DNA of 64,000 nt from Marinomonas sp. UCMA 3892 (GTDB taxonomy: Bacteria; Pseudomonadota; Gammaproteobacteria; Pseudomonadales; Marinomonadaceae): assembly GCF_012726345.1 (NCBI RefSeq), contig NZ_PTXN01000008.1, positions 124,001-188,000 on the forward strand, given 5' to 3'. The position numbers and the translations under genes were made by a program. A model generated the notes under the pieces. The model did no database searches, was not told the origin of the DNA, and saw only the letters and a program-made list of their open reading frames with translations. Below are positions 51,385-60,703 of this stretch, piece after piece (position 1 is the first letter of the stretch; every line of letters begins with the position of its first letter).

Positions 51385-52644
51385 ATGGACATCAAAAAGA
51401 CATTTTTACCTGTTGACGAGCGTAGCGATTTCTCAATTCACAATCTACCTTACGGAGTTTTTAGTAGTGGCAAGTTGAGCCCTCGGATAGGTGTCGCTAT
51501 AGGTCACCAAATTATAGATTTGAGTCAGCTTGAAGAAGCAGGCCTCCTTCCTACTTCAGATAATTCTGTTTTTAATTGTGACACGCTTAACCCTTTTATT
51601 TCTCTTGGAAAAGAAATCTGGCATGAAACACGGGCTCGCCTTCAAGACCTTTTGGATTTCAATAATCCAGAATTACGTGACAATAATGAACTGTGCGACA
51701 AAGCAATCATTAACCAAGCCGATGTACAAATGCATTTGCCTATTCATGTTTCTTCTTATACTGACTTTTATTCATCTCGTGAGCATGCCTTTAACGTGGG
51801 CTGTATGTTTAGAGATCCTAAACATGCCTTAATGCCTAATTGGAGTGAGCTGCCTGTTGGTTATAACGGTCGTGCTAGTTCTGTCGTAGTTAGTGGTACA
51901 GATATAGTTCGTCCAAGCGGACAGGTCAAAGTTCCTGATTCAGAACGCCCCATTTTTTCTAGCTCTCGAAAATTAGACTTTGAGTTAGAAACTGCTTTTA
52001 TAATTGGGCGTCCAAACGCTATGGGTAAGCCTGTTTCTATTGAAAGCGCTCATGAGCATATATTTGGTATGGTACTCCTCAATGATTGGTCCGCACGTGA
52101 TATCCAGCAATGGGAATACGTTCCACTCGGCCCGTTTAATTCTAAAACATTTGCTTCTTCTATTTCGCCTTGGGTAGTGACGCTTGAGGCTTTAGAGCCA
52201 TTTCGTTGTTCCGGACCTAAGCAAGAACCTCTTCCGTTGCCTTATTTACGCGAGAAGCGTGATAACAATTTTGATATTAACCTTGAAGTATCTTTCGATG
52301 TTGCAGGTCATGAAACGGTTATTAGTAAAACAAACTTTAAATACATGTATTGGACAATGCCTCAGCAACTTGCACACCACACCATCAGTGGCTGCAATAT
52401 GCAAGTTGGTGACTTGTTAGGCTCTGGCACCATTTCAGGGAAAGATAAAGGGAGTCGTGGCAGTTTGCTTGAGCTGACTTGGAATATGACAGAGTCCCTT
52501 ACCTTAAATAATGGTGAATCACGATACTTTATTGAAGATGGGGATGGCATCGTCATACGAGGATATGCTCAAAAAGATGAGGTGCGTGTAGGGTTTGGTG
52601 AAGTACGTGGAAAAATTCTTCCTGCTAACGAGTTTAATTATTAA
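51385..52644 (+). CDS. fahA: Fumarylacetoacetase
   Basis: The start at 51385 (MDIKKTFLPVDERSDFSIHN) has AGAAGGG upstream; an in-frame AT-rich extension is not part of the family. The 419-aa enzyme has an N-terminal SH3-like domain and the catalytic FAH domain with SSYTDFYSSREHAFNVGCMF, LPVGYNGRASSVVVSGTDIV and NDWSARDIQQWEYVPLGPFN. It splits fumarylacetoacetate to fumarate and acetoacetate, the last step of homogentisate catabolism. Full length argues against a fumarylpyruvate hydrolase. Confidence 0.92.
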   Translation: MDIKKTFLPVDERSDFSIHNLPYGVFSSGKLSPRIGVAIGHQIIDLSQLEEAGLLPTSDNSVFNCDTLNPFISLGKEIWHETRARLQDLLDFNNPELRDNNELCDKAIINQADVQMHLPIHVSSYTDFYSSREHAFNVGCMFRDPKHALMPNWSELPVGYNGRASSVVVSGTDIVRPSGQVKVPDSERPIFSSSRKLDFELETAFIIGRPNAMGKPVSIESAHEHIFGMVLLNDWSARDIQQWEYVPLGPFNSKTFASSISPWVVTLEALEPFRCSGPKQEPLPLPYLREKRDNNFDINLEVSFDVAGHETVISKTNFKYMYWTMPQQLAHHTISGCNMQVGDLLGSGTISGKDKGSRGSLLELTWNMTESLTLNNGESRYFIEDGDGIVIRGYAQKDEVRVGFGEVRGKILPANEFNY

Positions 52645-52654
52645 GGCGAATATC

Positions 52655-53299
52655 ATGATTAAACTTTATAGCTATTTTAGAAGTTCAGCTGCATATAGGG
52701 TGCGTATCGCTTTAAACCTTAAAGCGCTGTCATATGAGTACATCCCCGTTCATCTGTTAAATAATGGAGGGGAGCAACATACCGCTGATTATGAATCTAT
52801 AAACCCAATAAAGCTGGTACCTACTCTAGTTGATGGAGAACAAACTATTACTCAATCACTGGCCATAATTGAGTATCTTGAAGAAGCCTACCCTAATACA
52901 ACATCGCTTATGCCTGACGATGTCAATTTGCGAGCTAATATTCGTGCTTTTAGCCAAATCATTGCATGTGATATTCATCCTGTAAATAATTTAAGAGTTA
53001 TTCAATACTTAAATAATAAATTAGATGTCGATGAGACACATCGTAATGATTGGTATAAGCATTGGATTACAGTTGGTTTTGATGCATTGGAAAAGGTTTT
53101 AGCCAAACAACCTGGAAAATTCTGTTTTGGTGATGCTCCAACCATGGCGGATTGCTGTCTAGTTCCTCAAATTTATAATGCCAGACGTTTTGAGATTAGC
53201 CTTGATAATTACCCAAATATTCTTTCGGTTTATTCATCTTGTAAAGAACACCCAGCATTTATTCAGGCCGAACCAGAAAAACAACCCGATATGGCTTAA
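52655..53299 (+). CDS. maiA: Maleylacetoacetate isomerase (zeta-class GST)
   Basis: The start at 52655 (MIKLYSYFRSSAAYRVRIAL) is the family start. The 214-aa protein has an N-terminal thioredoxin-like domain with the SSAAYRVR glutathione-site motif (usually SSCSxR; here the Cys is replaced by Ala) and TQSLAIIEYLEE. A helical C-terminal domain contains DIHPVNNLRVIQYL. It isomerises maleylacetoacetate to fumarylacetoacetate and lies 10 bp after fahA. Confidence 0.9.
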   Translation: MIKLYSYFRSSAAYRVRIALNLKALSYEYIPVHLLNNGGEQHTADYESINPIKLVPTLVDGEQTITQSLAIIEYLEEAYPNTTSLMPDDVNLRANIRAFSQIIACDIHPVNNLRVIQYLNNKLDVDETHRNDWYKHWITVGFDALEKVLAKQPGKFCFGDAPTMADCCLVPQIYNARRFEISLDNYPNILSVYSSCKEHPAFIQAEPEKQPDMA

Positions 53300-53316
53300 T
53301 ATTAGAGGAAACTATT

Positions 53317-53877
53317 ATGACATTTAAAATAGAGCAAATTCACCATGTTGCATATCGTTGCAATGATGCAAAAGAAACGGTGGAGTGGTACACGAAAAAT
53401 CTTAATATGGATTTCATTTTAGCCTTTGCTGAGAACCAAGTACCTTCAACCAAAGAGCCAGACCCTTATATGCATATTTTTTTGGATGCTGGTAACGACA
53501 ATGTACTAGCATTTTTTGAACTTCCCACCCAGCCTAAAATGGGGCGCGATGAAAATACTCCAACATGGGTTCAGCATATCGCTCTTCGCGTCCATGATCG
53601 CGACACGCTTTTAGCTGCAAAAAAACAACTTGAAGAAAATGATGTTGATGTACTAGGTATTACAAATCATGGTGTATTTCATTCGATTTATTTCTTTGAT
53701 CCAAATGGACATCGAATTGAACTGACATACGACGATATAACAGCTAAAGCTAAAATAGCTCAAATTACAGAAGAAATAAAATACGAAATGCTTGATGAGT
53801 GGACGAAAACCAAACGTGCTCCCAAGCATACGGCTTTTCTTCATTCAGAAGAGTTCGAGGCTAAAAAAGACAATTAA
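53317..53877 (+). CDS. VOC-superfamily protein, possible small dioxygenase or isomerase
   Basis: The 186-aa protein has two VOC modules: IEQIHHVAYRCNDAKETVEW (H10), VLAFFELP (E68), TWVQHIALRV (H87) and NGHRIELTYDD (E135). These four positions fit the VOC metal site. A helical tail of about 45 residues follows. It is longer than glyoxalase I (about 135) and near the size of one-domain extradiol dioxygenases. It lies 18 bp after maiA in the same operon, where a ring-opening step is otherwise missing. Reaction unknown; the dioxygenase role is inferred. Confidence 0.75.
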   Translation: MTFKIEQIHHVAYRCNDAKETVEWYTKNLNMDFILAFAENQVPSTKEPDPYMHIFLDAGNDNVLAFFELPTQPKMGRDENTPTWVQHIALRVHDRDTLLAAKKQLEENDVDVLGITNHGVFHSIYFFDPNGHRIELTYDDITAKAKIAQITEEIKYEMLDEWTKTKRAPKHTAFLHSEEFEAKKDN

Positions 53878-54047
53878 ATTATTCTCATTAATTTTTCAAT
53901 TAGTACGAAAAGTTAAACGTTATAAAAAGAGGTATTAAGGAACATTAGCGGCATTATCCAAGTATAAATTAGAAAAAATATTTCCTGCTATTGCTTAGTA
54001 GTAGAAATAATAAAAACAAAAATTAAAACTTAATTGAGGAAATAGAT

Positions 54048-55094
54048 ATGTTTAAAACTATGCGCTCTATATTATTAGCCGGTACTGTGGTAGCAGGAAT
54101 TAATACACCTGTTTCAGCACAGACAGTACTAAATGTAAGCACTTGGTTACCCCCTACGCATGTACAAAATTCTGTAGTGTGGCCAACTTGGGGGAAGTGG
54201 GTTGAAGAAGCCACAGAAGGGCGAGTTACAGTTAATATTGAGAACAGCTCTAATAACCCAGCCCAACTATTTGAAGTTGTTGAAGACAGTGTTGCTGATG
54301 CGTCTTTTAGTTTTAATGGTTTTGTTCCTGGTCGCTTTGAGTTAGAGCAAATTGTCGAGCTTCCTGGGCTTGGAGCTAATGCAGAAGCGGCTTCTTTGGC
54401 TTACTGGCGCACTTATAAAAAATACCTACAAGCGGCAAATGAATTTGATGGACTTGAGGTTATTGGCTTATTTACTCATGGACCTGGCGTTATGCATACT
54501 CGCTTTCCTGTAAATAGCTTAGATGACCTAAAAGGCAAAAAAATCCGTATTGGAGGGGGAGTTCAAGCAGAAATTGGTAAACGACTTGGTGTAATTCCTG
54601 TCGCGGCGCCTGGAAATAAAGTCTACGAGCTTTTGCAAACAGGGGTAGTTGATGGTGCATTTATGCCTATGGTTGAACAACAAGGTATGCGTTTAGTTGA
54701 AGTTGCTCCTTATGTAACTGTGCTACCTACAGGTATGTACATGGGAGCGTTTTCTATGTTTATTAGTCCTGATTTTATGGACTCCATAGGTAAAAAGGAT
54801 GCCGAAGCAATTCGCAGTGTATCAGGCGAACGCTTATCTTTAATGGCAGGAGCTGCTTGGGATAAAGCTGATATTGATGCGAAAAAGTTTTCTGAGGAAA
54901 ATGGAGGTCAAGTTAACTTACTAAGTTATGGCAATCAAATGTCATTAGATTATCTAAAAATTACGGATGGTATTGATCAAAGTTGGTTAGATGCAGTAAA
55001 AGGCAAGAAAGTTGATGCGCAAGCTGCATTAGATTTCCTACGAATAGAAGCTCAAATGTACACAGCTAAACAAAAAGATACTGGAGCTAATTAA
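54048..55094 (+). CDS. TRAP transporter substrate-binding protein, DctP-like
   Basis: The 348-aa protein has a signal peptide (MFKTMRSILLAGTVVAGINT, cleavage after VSA), followed by LNVSTWLPPTHVQNSVVWPT, then SLDDLKGKKIRIGGGVQAEI and TGVVDGAFMPMVEQQGMR. The conserved ligand Arg is in the KKIRIGG strand. It probably binds the aromatic acid degraded by the preceding enzymes. It shares one base (TAATG) with the small permease gene. Confidence 0.92.
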   Translation: MFKTMRSILLAGTVVAGINTPVSAQTVLNVSTWLPPTHVQNSVVWPTWGKWVEEATEGRVTVNIENSSNNPAQLFEVVEDSVADASFSFNGFVPGRFELEQIVELPGLGANAEAASLAYWRTYKKYLQAANEFDGLEVIGLFTHGPGVMHTRFPVNSLDDLKGKKIRIGGGVQAEIGKRLGVIPVAAPGNKVYELLQTGVVDGAFMPMVEQQGMRLVEVAPYVTVLPTGMYMGAFSMFISPDFMDSIGKKDAEAIRSVSGERLSLMAGAAWDKADIDAKKFSEENGGQVNLLSYGNQMSLDYLKITDGIDQSWLDAVKGKKVDAQAALDFLRIEAQMYTAKQKDTGAN

Positions 55095-55621
55095 TGTCTT
55101 TTATCCCATGGTTGAATGCAAACTATGAGGAGAGAGGGCCAATGAAATGGTTGGCCTTCTTCTTTGAGCTAATAGCGGCAGCCACTCTATTTGCTCTTAT
55201 GATCCTCACATGTGTTGATGTTGTTGGTCGTTATTTTCTTAATCATCCTTTAATCGGAGCTACAGAATTAACTGAGATTGGCTTAGCTATTGTTATTTTC
55301 TCAGTGATGCCTGTTGTGACATGGCGTGGTTCGCATATTGTGGTCGATTTAATTGATGCATTTATAAAAAATACTTATTTACGGGTGTTGGCATTAGTTT
55401 CATCTATCGTTATTTCATCTTCATTATACTTTATATCTTTTAGAATATGGGATGTTGGATCCCGTATGTTAAGACGTAATATTACTACTGAGTTTTTACA
55501 TATTGAAACTGGACTTGTTGTTCAATATATTGCGGTATTAAGTTTTTTTACTGGAATAAGTGCTCTCCTTTATTTTTTATTATCAGTCTTTACACAACCA
55601 AATTCAGGAGAAGAGAAATGA
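55094..55621 (+). CDS. TRAP transporter small permease, DctQ-like
   Basis: The 175-aa inner-membrane protein has four helices with DVVGRYFLNHPLIGATELTE, typical of DctQ. Coupled to both neighbours (TAATG at the start, ATGA at the end). Confidence 0.9.
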   Translation: MSFIPWLNANYEERGPMKWLAFFFELIAAATLFALMILTCVDVVGRYFLNHPLIGATELTEIGLAIVIFSVMPVVTWRGSHIVVDLIDAFIKNTYLRVLALVSSIVISSSLYFISFRIWDVGSRMLRRNITTEFLHIETGLVVQYIAVLSFFTGISALLYFLLSVFTQPNSGEEK

Positions 55622-56946
55622 CTTTGATCCTAACAAGTTTTGCAGTTCTTTTAATAATGATAATGTTATTAAGGATTCCAATTGCATTTGCAATGGGCGT
55701 AGTTGGTTTCTTTGGCTTTGCAATTTTGAGCGGTCTAACTTGGGGGGATATAGGAAATTTTAGGTGGAGTATCCCACTTTCAATGGCTTCCAATCGTATT
55801 GTTGATACAGCGCAAGATTATGGTCTTTCAATAATCCCCCTATTTATTCTAATGGGGAATTTGATAACAAGATCTGGCCTTTCAAAACAACTATACGCTG
55901 CTTCATATGCATTTCTTTGTCATAAAAAAGGTGGTTTAGCGATGGCGACTATCGCAGCCTGTGGTGGTTTTTCTGCAGTTAGCGGTTCTAGTCTTGCTAC
56001 TGCGGCAACCATGGCAAAAGTAGCGATGCCACCAATGCGAAAATATGGCTATAGTGATGCTTTAGCAACAGCTTCTATTGCCTCTGGTGGCACATTAGGT
56101 ATTTTAATACCGCCAAGTGTAATGTTGATTGTGTATGGGTTGTTAACTCAAACGAGTATTCGAGAATTATTTGCAGCTGGGCTTATACCAGGCATATTAG
56201 GAATTTTTCTATATCTTGGGGCCGTTAAATATGTTGTTTGGCGTGATCCAAGTGCAGGCCCTTCTGCTGAAGCAATGAGCTGGGCTGAAAGGCTGCATGC
56301 CCTAAAGGGAGTGCGGGATATCTTGGGGCTGTTTATTCTGGTGATGGGTGGTATCTATTTAGGTATATTTACGCCGACAGAAGCCGCAGGTATTGGTGCT
56401 GGAGGAGCATTGGTTATTGCATTATTACGTCGAAGCTTGAGTTTATCGTCCCTGTTCAAAACACTAGCGGATAGCGCTCGAACATCAGCGACATTATTCG
56501 TGATTATTATCGGTGCATTAATATTTTCTGATTTTATTAACCGTGCCGGGTTGCCTGGTATGATGGTAGATTTTGTTGTGTCACTAGATGTTGCTCCCAT
56601 TTTGGTGATCTTCGTTATTCTAATGATTTACATCATTCTAGGTATGGTCTTAGAGAGTTTTTCCATGCTCCTCCTTACCATTCCTGTATTTTTTCCCATA
56701 GTTTCCGAGCTAGGTTATAGTTTAGTTTGGTTTGGTATTGTTGCTGTTATTGTCGTTGAGATTAGCTTAATAACGCCGCCTGTCGGAATGAATGTCTTTG
56801 TGTTAAGTAGTATTATTAGGGATGTCAAAACAGGGACTATTTTTAGAGGTGTATTACCTTTTTGGACTGCGGATATAATTCGCTTACTTCTCGTTGTTTT
56901 TATCGTTCAAATCTCAACGTGGTTGCCAGATATGATTTATAAATAA
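55618..56946 (+). CDS. TRAP transporter large permease, DctM-like
   Basis: The 442-aa inner-membrane protein has about 12 helices with the DctM patterns SIIPLFILMGNLITRSGLSK, GFSAVSGSSLATAATMAKVA, ASGGTLGILIPPSVMLIVYG and SLITPPVGMNVFVLSS. It is the last gene of the island operon. Confidence 0.94.
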   Translation: MTLILTSFAVLLIMIMLLRIPIAFAMGVVGFFGFAILSGLTWGDIGNFRWSIPLSMASNRIVDTAQDYGLSIIPLFILMGNLITRSGLSKQLYAASYAFLCHKKGGLAMATIAACGGFSAVSGSSLATAATMAKVAMPPMRKYGYSDALATASIASGGTLGILIPPSVMLIVYGLLTQTSIRELFAAGLIPGILGIFLYLGAVKYVVWRDPSAGPSAEAMSWAERLHALKGVRDILGLFILVMGGIYLGIFTPTEAAGIGAGGALVIALLRRSLSLSSLFKTLADSARTSATLFVIIIGALIFSDFINRAGLPGMMVDFVVSLDVAPILVIFVILMIYIILGMVLESFSMLLLTIPVFFPIVSELGYSLVWFGIVAVIVVEISLITPPVGMNVFVLSSIIRDVKTGTIFRGVLPFWTADIIRLLLVVFIVQISTWLPDMIYK

Positions 56947-56989
56947 TATGCATTTTTATCTTTTTTAAAAAATGTGTTTGGGTTTTCCT

Positions 56990-57028
56990 ATAAAGCCAGT
57001 AAGTAAGGATTTATACTGGCTTTATATG
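56990..57028 (+). terminator. Terminator of the island operon
   Basis: ATAAAGCCAGTA / TACTGGCTTTAT form a perfect 12-bp stem with a 12-base loop 43 bp after the dctM stop. Confidence 0.65.
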
Positions 57029-57328
57029 GTGTAGATTGATTTTAATCAGATGTCTGGGGGGTAGGCTCTAGATTAGATAATTTAAGAAAAAAGTAGATCT
57101 TTGAATGTATTCCAAAGTGTCAGACGCGATTGAAATATGAATAGGAAGAGTTATTTTGAGGTAAACTTTACCTCCAATATTATGGGAATGTGCACATGTC
57201 GCTAAAAATACTCAGCCACTTATGGAAGTCACCGATACTTTAAAACTTAAATGTTTATCGCCAAATCTAAGTTACTTTCAGATTCAACAAAAACTAACTT
57301 TGTCTGCCACTTATAGGCTACCGATTAA
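57029..57328. other. Intergenic region at the right edge of the island
   Basis: About 300 bp without a gene. It contains the near-perfect palindrome GAGGTAAA-C-TTTACCTC (57158-57174), which may be a regulator site. It sits between the island operon and the truncated duplicate gene. Confidence 0.5.
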
Positions 57329-57520
57329 CTAGCCAAAATTCTTACGATTTCTAGCTTGCATGTGTTTGATGTCTTGTTCAAAACGTTCTGGAGAGAAGTC
57401 GACTAGATCGTCTTCTTCGTAATGTTTAACAAACAACTCATAGTTGCCTGTGTCATCGGCTTTCAGCATTTCCTTAAGGAATTGTTCCGCGATGGCTCTT
57501 TCATTTTTGAGTTCAGGCAT
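57329..57520 (-). pseudogene. Truncated duplicate of the 49880-50230 gene
   Basis: A 63-codon frame with 57 residues identical to the N-terminus of the 116-aa protein at 49880-50230 stops early after MQARNRKNFG, so the C-terminal half is absent. The DNA is also closely similar through the start codon and for a few bases upstream, followed by three 8-bp TTTGCTTG units (57526-57549). Same strand as the complete copy. Confidence 0.85.
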
Positions 57521-57692
57521 AGTGGTTTGCTTGTTTGCTTGTTTGCTTGGTTATTGGTGGTCTGAACGAATGGAAATTCTAACTGCCTTAAAGTCTGCAA
57601 TATTGTTGGTCAATTTAAAACAACAAAACCACTTTACATTGCATAAAGTGGTTTTGAATTAGAATCTGCGAAATCTAAAGGCTAAGGTTGAG

Positions 57693-58910
57693 TTAGTGGC
57701 TAATACCACTACCGCCAGCAACGGCAATATTATAAGGAATACCTTCAATGTTAATGGTCTTCGACTCAGAGAAGTCCTTTGCATTAATGAGGCGTATCAG
57801 GCCAGCATTTGGGTCAGTGATAACAATATTATCACCAGCCATGGCTAAGCGAGGTCTTGGATCATTCCAGTGCCCGTCCATACTGTATGGCGCTGTTACA
57901 CGAGTGCTTTTTTCGATTTCACCACTCAATAAGTTAATACGGTGGATTTGACCATTTTCAGTTAGAACGTAGGCATTCTGAAGCCTAACTGGATCTAAAA
58001 TGAAGTCCACACGGCGGAAGGGCAACTCCACAAGCTGAATGTAAGGTGTTTCTGTAGGATCTATGATGGCTAAGCTTTTTTTGCCATAGTTGCCAAGGAA
58101 TATCTGAAAGGATTTAGAGCCTAATAAGGTGCCTGTTGTTTCCCCTTTTGGAAAGTCTGCAGGGTAAGGAAGCATTTTGTATTCTGTACCGTTTTTACCA
58201 GCTTTTGCGGCTAAGACTCCTTCTTTGCAACCGACAGTCAGATAAGCACCAGAAAAAGCTTCTCCATGTAATCCTGTGCAAGTTTGCAAATCACCTGCTG
58301 GTGTTCCGTCTGTCTTAATTGCTTGTAAACCAATTCGTGGCGGAGCATGACCTTCTTCAGCTTCGTTCGATGCGATACTAGAAAGCCAGTTATCTCCCCA
58401 AGGTGTCACAAAGCCATGATGTGCATGATTTTGTTGTACTCGTGTTACTTCAATATGTCCCTCCGTTAGTTCATGGCCATCTAAAACATCAGCGTACCCA
58501 CCTTTATCAAAGTTGATGGACACTAGATCATCGTGCTCAACTAGATGGAATGGACGAGGGCCCTGAAGCACTTTTTTTAGAGCGACAGGATCATTTATTT
58601 CTATATCTGTATGGGCACCGTGATCATGGAAGTGAAAGCCGGATTGAATAAAGTTCACCTGATCATTATCAGACTGAACCGCAACGATTAGGCCATTGTT
58701 GGAAACAGAGTAAAGCTTGCTTTGCCCTGCAGTATTAAAGGTCCAACGCTTATCTGGATTATCTAAGTCAAAAGCAGTGACTTGTGGTGTAGCGTGATCA
58801 CCAATAAATACACGATAACGAGTCATGCTGTCATCGTGTTTTTCACTTGCAATCGCAATAGTACTAATGCTCAGTGCGAGAAGGCTAACACTGCTAAGGC
58901 GTTTGATCAT
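57693..58910 (-). CDS. Periplasmic zinc metallochaperone, AztD-like
   Basis: The 405-aa protein has a signal peptide (MIKRLSSVSLLALSISTIAI, cleavage after AIA) and a beta-propeller body. It is His-rich: HFHDHGAH (93-100), VQQNHAHHGFVTPWGDN and a C-terminal HWNDPRPRLAMAGD. These are features of AztD, which passes zinc to the AztC binding protein of a zinc ABC importer. No aztABC genes are next to it. A Zur-type palindrome lies about 90 bp upstream of its start, so it should be induced by zinc starvation. Confidence 0.85.
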   Translation of the reverse strand: MIKRLSSVSLLALSISTIAIASEKHDDSMTRYRVFIGDHATPQVTAFDLDNPDKRWTFNTAGQSKLYSVSNNGLIVAVQSDNDQVNFIQSGFHFHDHGAHTDIEINDPVALKKVLQGPRPFHLVEHDDLVSINFDKGGYADVLDGHELTEGHIEVTRVQQNHAHHGFVTPWGDNWLSSIASNEAEEGHAPPRIGLQAIKTDGTPAGDLQTCTGLHGEAFSGAYLTVGCKEGVLAAKAGKNGTEYKMLPYPADFPKGETTGTLLGSKSFQIFLGNYGKKSLAIIDPTETPYIQLVELPFRRVDFILDPVRLQNAYVLTENGQIHRINLLSGEIEKSTRVTAPYSMDGHWNDPRPRLAMAGDNIVITDPNAGLIRLINAKDFSESKTINIEGIPYNIAVAGGSGISH

Positions 58911-59000
58911 TCAGTTTTCTCCTTGGAAATTATAATTTTTACTCAATGCAGACCTGTTACTTGCACCTGCCTTGTCCATCTAAGTTAAAAAGAATAGTAA

Positions 59001-59015
59001 TGTTATAATATAACA
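59001..59015 (-). promoter_or_regulatory. Zur-type operator
   Basis: TGTTATA-A-TATAACA is a perfect palindrome within AATGTTATAATATAACAATA, matching the gammaproteobacterial Zur consensus. It lies about 90 bp upstream of the aztD-like start. Confidence 0.8.
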
Positions 59016-59107
59016 ATATTTTGTGCAATTAATGTATAACCGATAGATTGGTAAAATTGATTACTTGAAAAGAGGAGAATGATGCAGCTTCAATAAAGTT
59101 TATTTCT

Positions 59108-59725
59108 TTAATCCTTATCAATATTCTTAAGACCAAGAAGGATAGCGGCAGCAATCAAAAGAGAGCCCGAGATTTTATTAAAATAGTGCCCAATACGGGA
59201 TTGAAACTTTTTTGCGAAAGATGCCGCAGATTTGCCGTAAAAGCACAAGAACAAGCCATCAACAACAAGATAAGTGATGCTCAAGACGATAAATTGCGGC
59301 AACAAAGGCTGGGAAGTAGAAATAAACTGAGGGAACAGCGCAGCAAAGAAAATAATCGCCTTAGGGTTGGATGCTGAGGTGATAAAACCTTGCCAATATA
59401 AAGATCGAATGGAACGAGGTGAGGTGTTTTTTAAACTGGATTGATTCGAGAAAAATAGCCTCAAACCAGAGTAAACAAGATACGCGACACCAGCCCATTT
59501 AATCACTTCGAAAATCTGTTGCGAAGACTGAAGACTTGCGGCTAAACCAATGGAGGCCGCCGTCATTTGTAAAAAGTTAGCGGAAAGATCACCACAAGCG
59601 GTGGCAATGGATTTTTTAAACCCACTGCCAATACTGTTAGACAGCATCAGAATATGGCTTGCTCCCGGTGGAAACATGAACGCCAACACTGTCCCAAAAT
59701 ACACTGACCATACTTCAATACTCAT
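59108..59725 (-). CDS. LysE/RhtB-family amino-acid exporter
   Basis: The 205-aa inner-membrane protein has about six helices. It begins MSIEVWSVYFGTVLAFMFPP and has the family GASHILMLSNSIGSGFKKSI and GFITSASNPKAIIFFAALFP motifs. It exports amino acids or related metabolites. It is divergent from an AraC regulator with a 104-bp gap. Confidence 0.92.
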   Translation of the reverse strand: MSIEVWSVYFGTVLAFMFPPGASHILMLSNSIGSGFKKSIATACGDLSANFLQMTAASIGLAASLQSSQQIFEVIKWAGVAYLVYSGLRLFFSNQSSLKNTSPRSIRSLYWQGFITSASNPKAIIFFAALFPQFISTSQPLLPQFIVLSITYLVVDGLFLCFYGKSAASFAKKFQSRIGHYFNKISGSLLIAAAILLGLKNIDKD

Positions 59726-59829
59726 AAACCTTACCTGCTGATAACTTACTGGGTGAAGGCATATGCTATTTCAAATTTCGATGGCTTAATTTATTCTATA
59801 TGACATAAAACATTGATAAGTTGCCAACC

Positions 59830-60606
59830 ATGAATGCAAACGAACTCATTCAACATTTTTCTGATCGTCAGGTTGTTTCGAAAATAATTAATCTGCCCGC
59901 GAATGGTGTAGAGGAATTACACACGCATTCATGGCACCAAGTGTTATTTCCTATTTCTGGTTTGCTGCAATCCACTATTGAGGGTAAGAGTATTATCGTT
60001 CCACATAATGGCATGCTCTTCATACCAGCCAATGCTATTCATAAGTCAGTATCTGTAACAAAAACGCAATTTTTAGCGGTGTATTTAAACCCAAAAAGCA
60101 CTGTCGATTATGGAAATAATGCAAAGTCCTGTTTGGTAACAGCATTTTTAAAAGAGCTGATTGTATTGTTGGTTGAGCAAGGAGTAGAGGATTATTCAGA
60201 GCAAATGATGACGAACTTGCTGAACGTATTGCGAGATCAAATTGCCATTGCGGAGAGTTATGAAATTCCCTTATTGATCCCAAATGACAGAAGGTTGATG
60301 GCGATCTTCGTAGAATTGAATCAACAGCCAGACTTGGCCTTAACCCTTGCTGAGTGGGCGGTAAAAGTCGGCGCATCGCCGCGAACGCTGTCGAGACTAT
60401 GCGCAAAAGAATTTAATCAATCGTTCGCCATGTGGCGACAAAACATCAGATTGGTTTTATCACTACAGTTACTTGAAAAGAACCTATCTATTCAGAACAT
60501 CGCCTTGGAGTTAGGTTATCAATCTGACTCCGCCTACATCCATGCCTTTAAAGGGTTGTTTGCCCAAACGCCCAGCCAATATCGTAAGCAGAACTTATCG
60601 GTTTAA
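59830..60606 (+). CDS. AraC-family regulator with cupin sensor domain
   Basis: The 258-aa protein starts at 59830 (MNANELIQHFSDRQVVSKII); a TTG nine bases earlier is possible. The N-terminal cupin has HTHSWHQVLFPISGLLQSTI. The C-terminal AraC HTH pair is WAVKVGASPRTLSRLCAKEF and IQNIALELGYQSDSAYIHAF with FAQTPSQYR. It is divergent from the LysE exporter, which it may control. Confidence 0.9.
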   Translation: MNANELIQHFSDRQVVSKIINLPANGVEELHTHSWHQVLFPISGLLQSTIEGKSIIVPHNGMLFIPANAIHKSVSVTKTQFLAVYLNPKSTVDYGNNAKSCLVTAFLKELIVLLVEQGVEDYSEQMMTNLLNVLRDQIAIAESYEIPLLIPNDRRLMAIFVELNQQPDLALTLAEWAVKVGASPRTLSRLCAKEFNQSFAMWRQNIRLVLSLQLLEKNLSIQNIALELGYQSDSAYIHAFKGLFAQTPSQYRKQNLSV

Positions 60607-60634
60607 ATTGTTCTTTTGTTTTAAGTTAATTACG

Positions 60635-60668
60635 AAAAAGCCAGTCATTAGACATGACTGGCTTTTTT
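60635..60668. terminator. Bidirectional terminator
   Basis: AAAAAGCCAGTCAT / ATGACTGGCTTTTT form a perfect 14-bp stem with a five-base loop, followed by T. It separates the AraC gene from the converging ATPase gene. Confidence 0.88.
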
Positions 60669-60703
60669 AGGAATAGGACTTGATAGATTATTGATATAGT
60701 GGG

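Noticed and set aside
59082..59097. ATG with strong GAGGAG ribosome site before the LysE gene end
   Set aside because: The frame stops after four codons, so no peptide worth calling.
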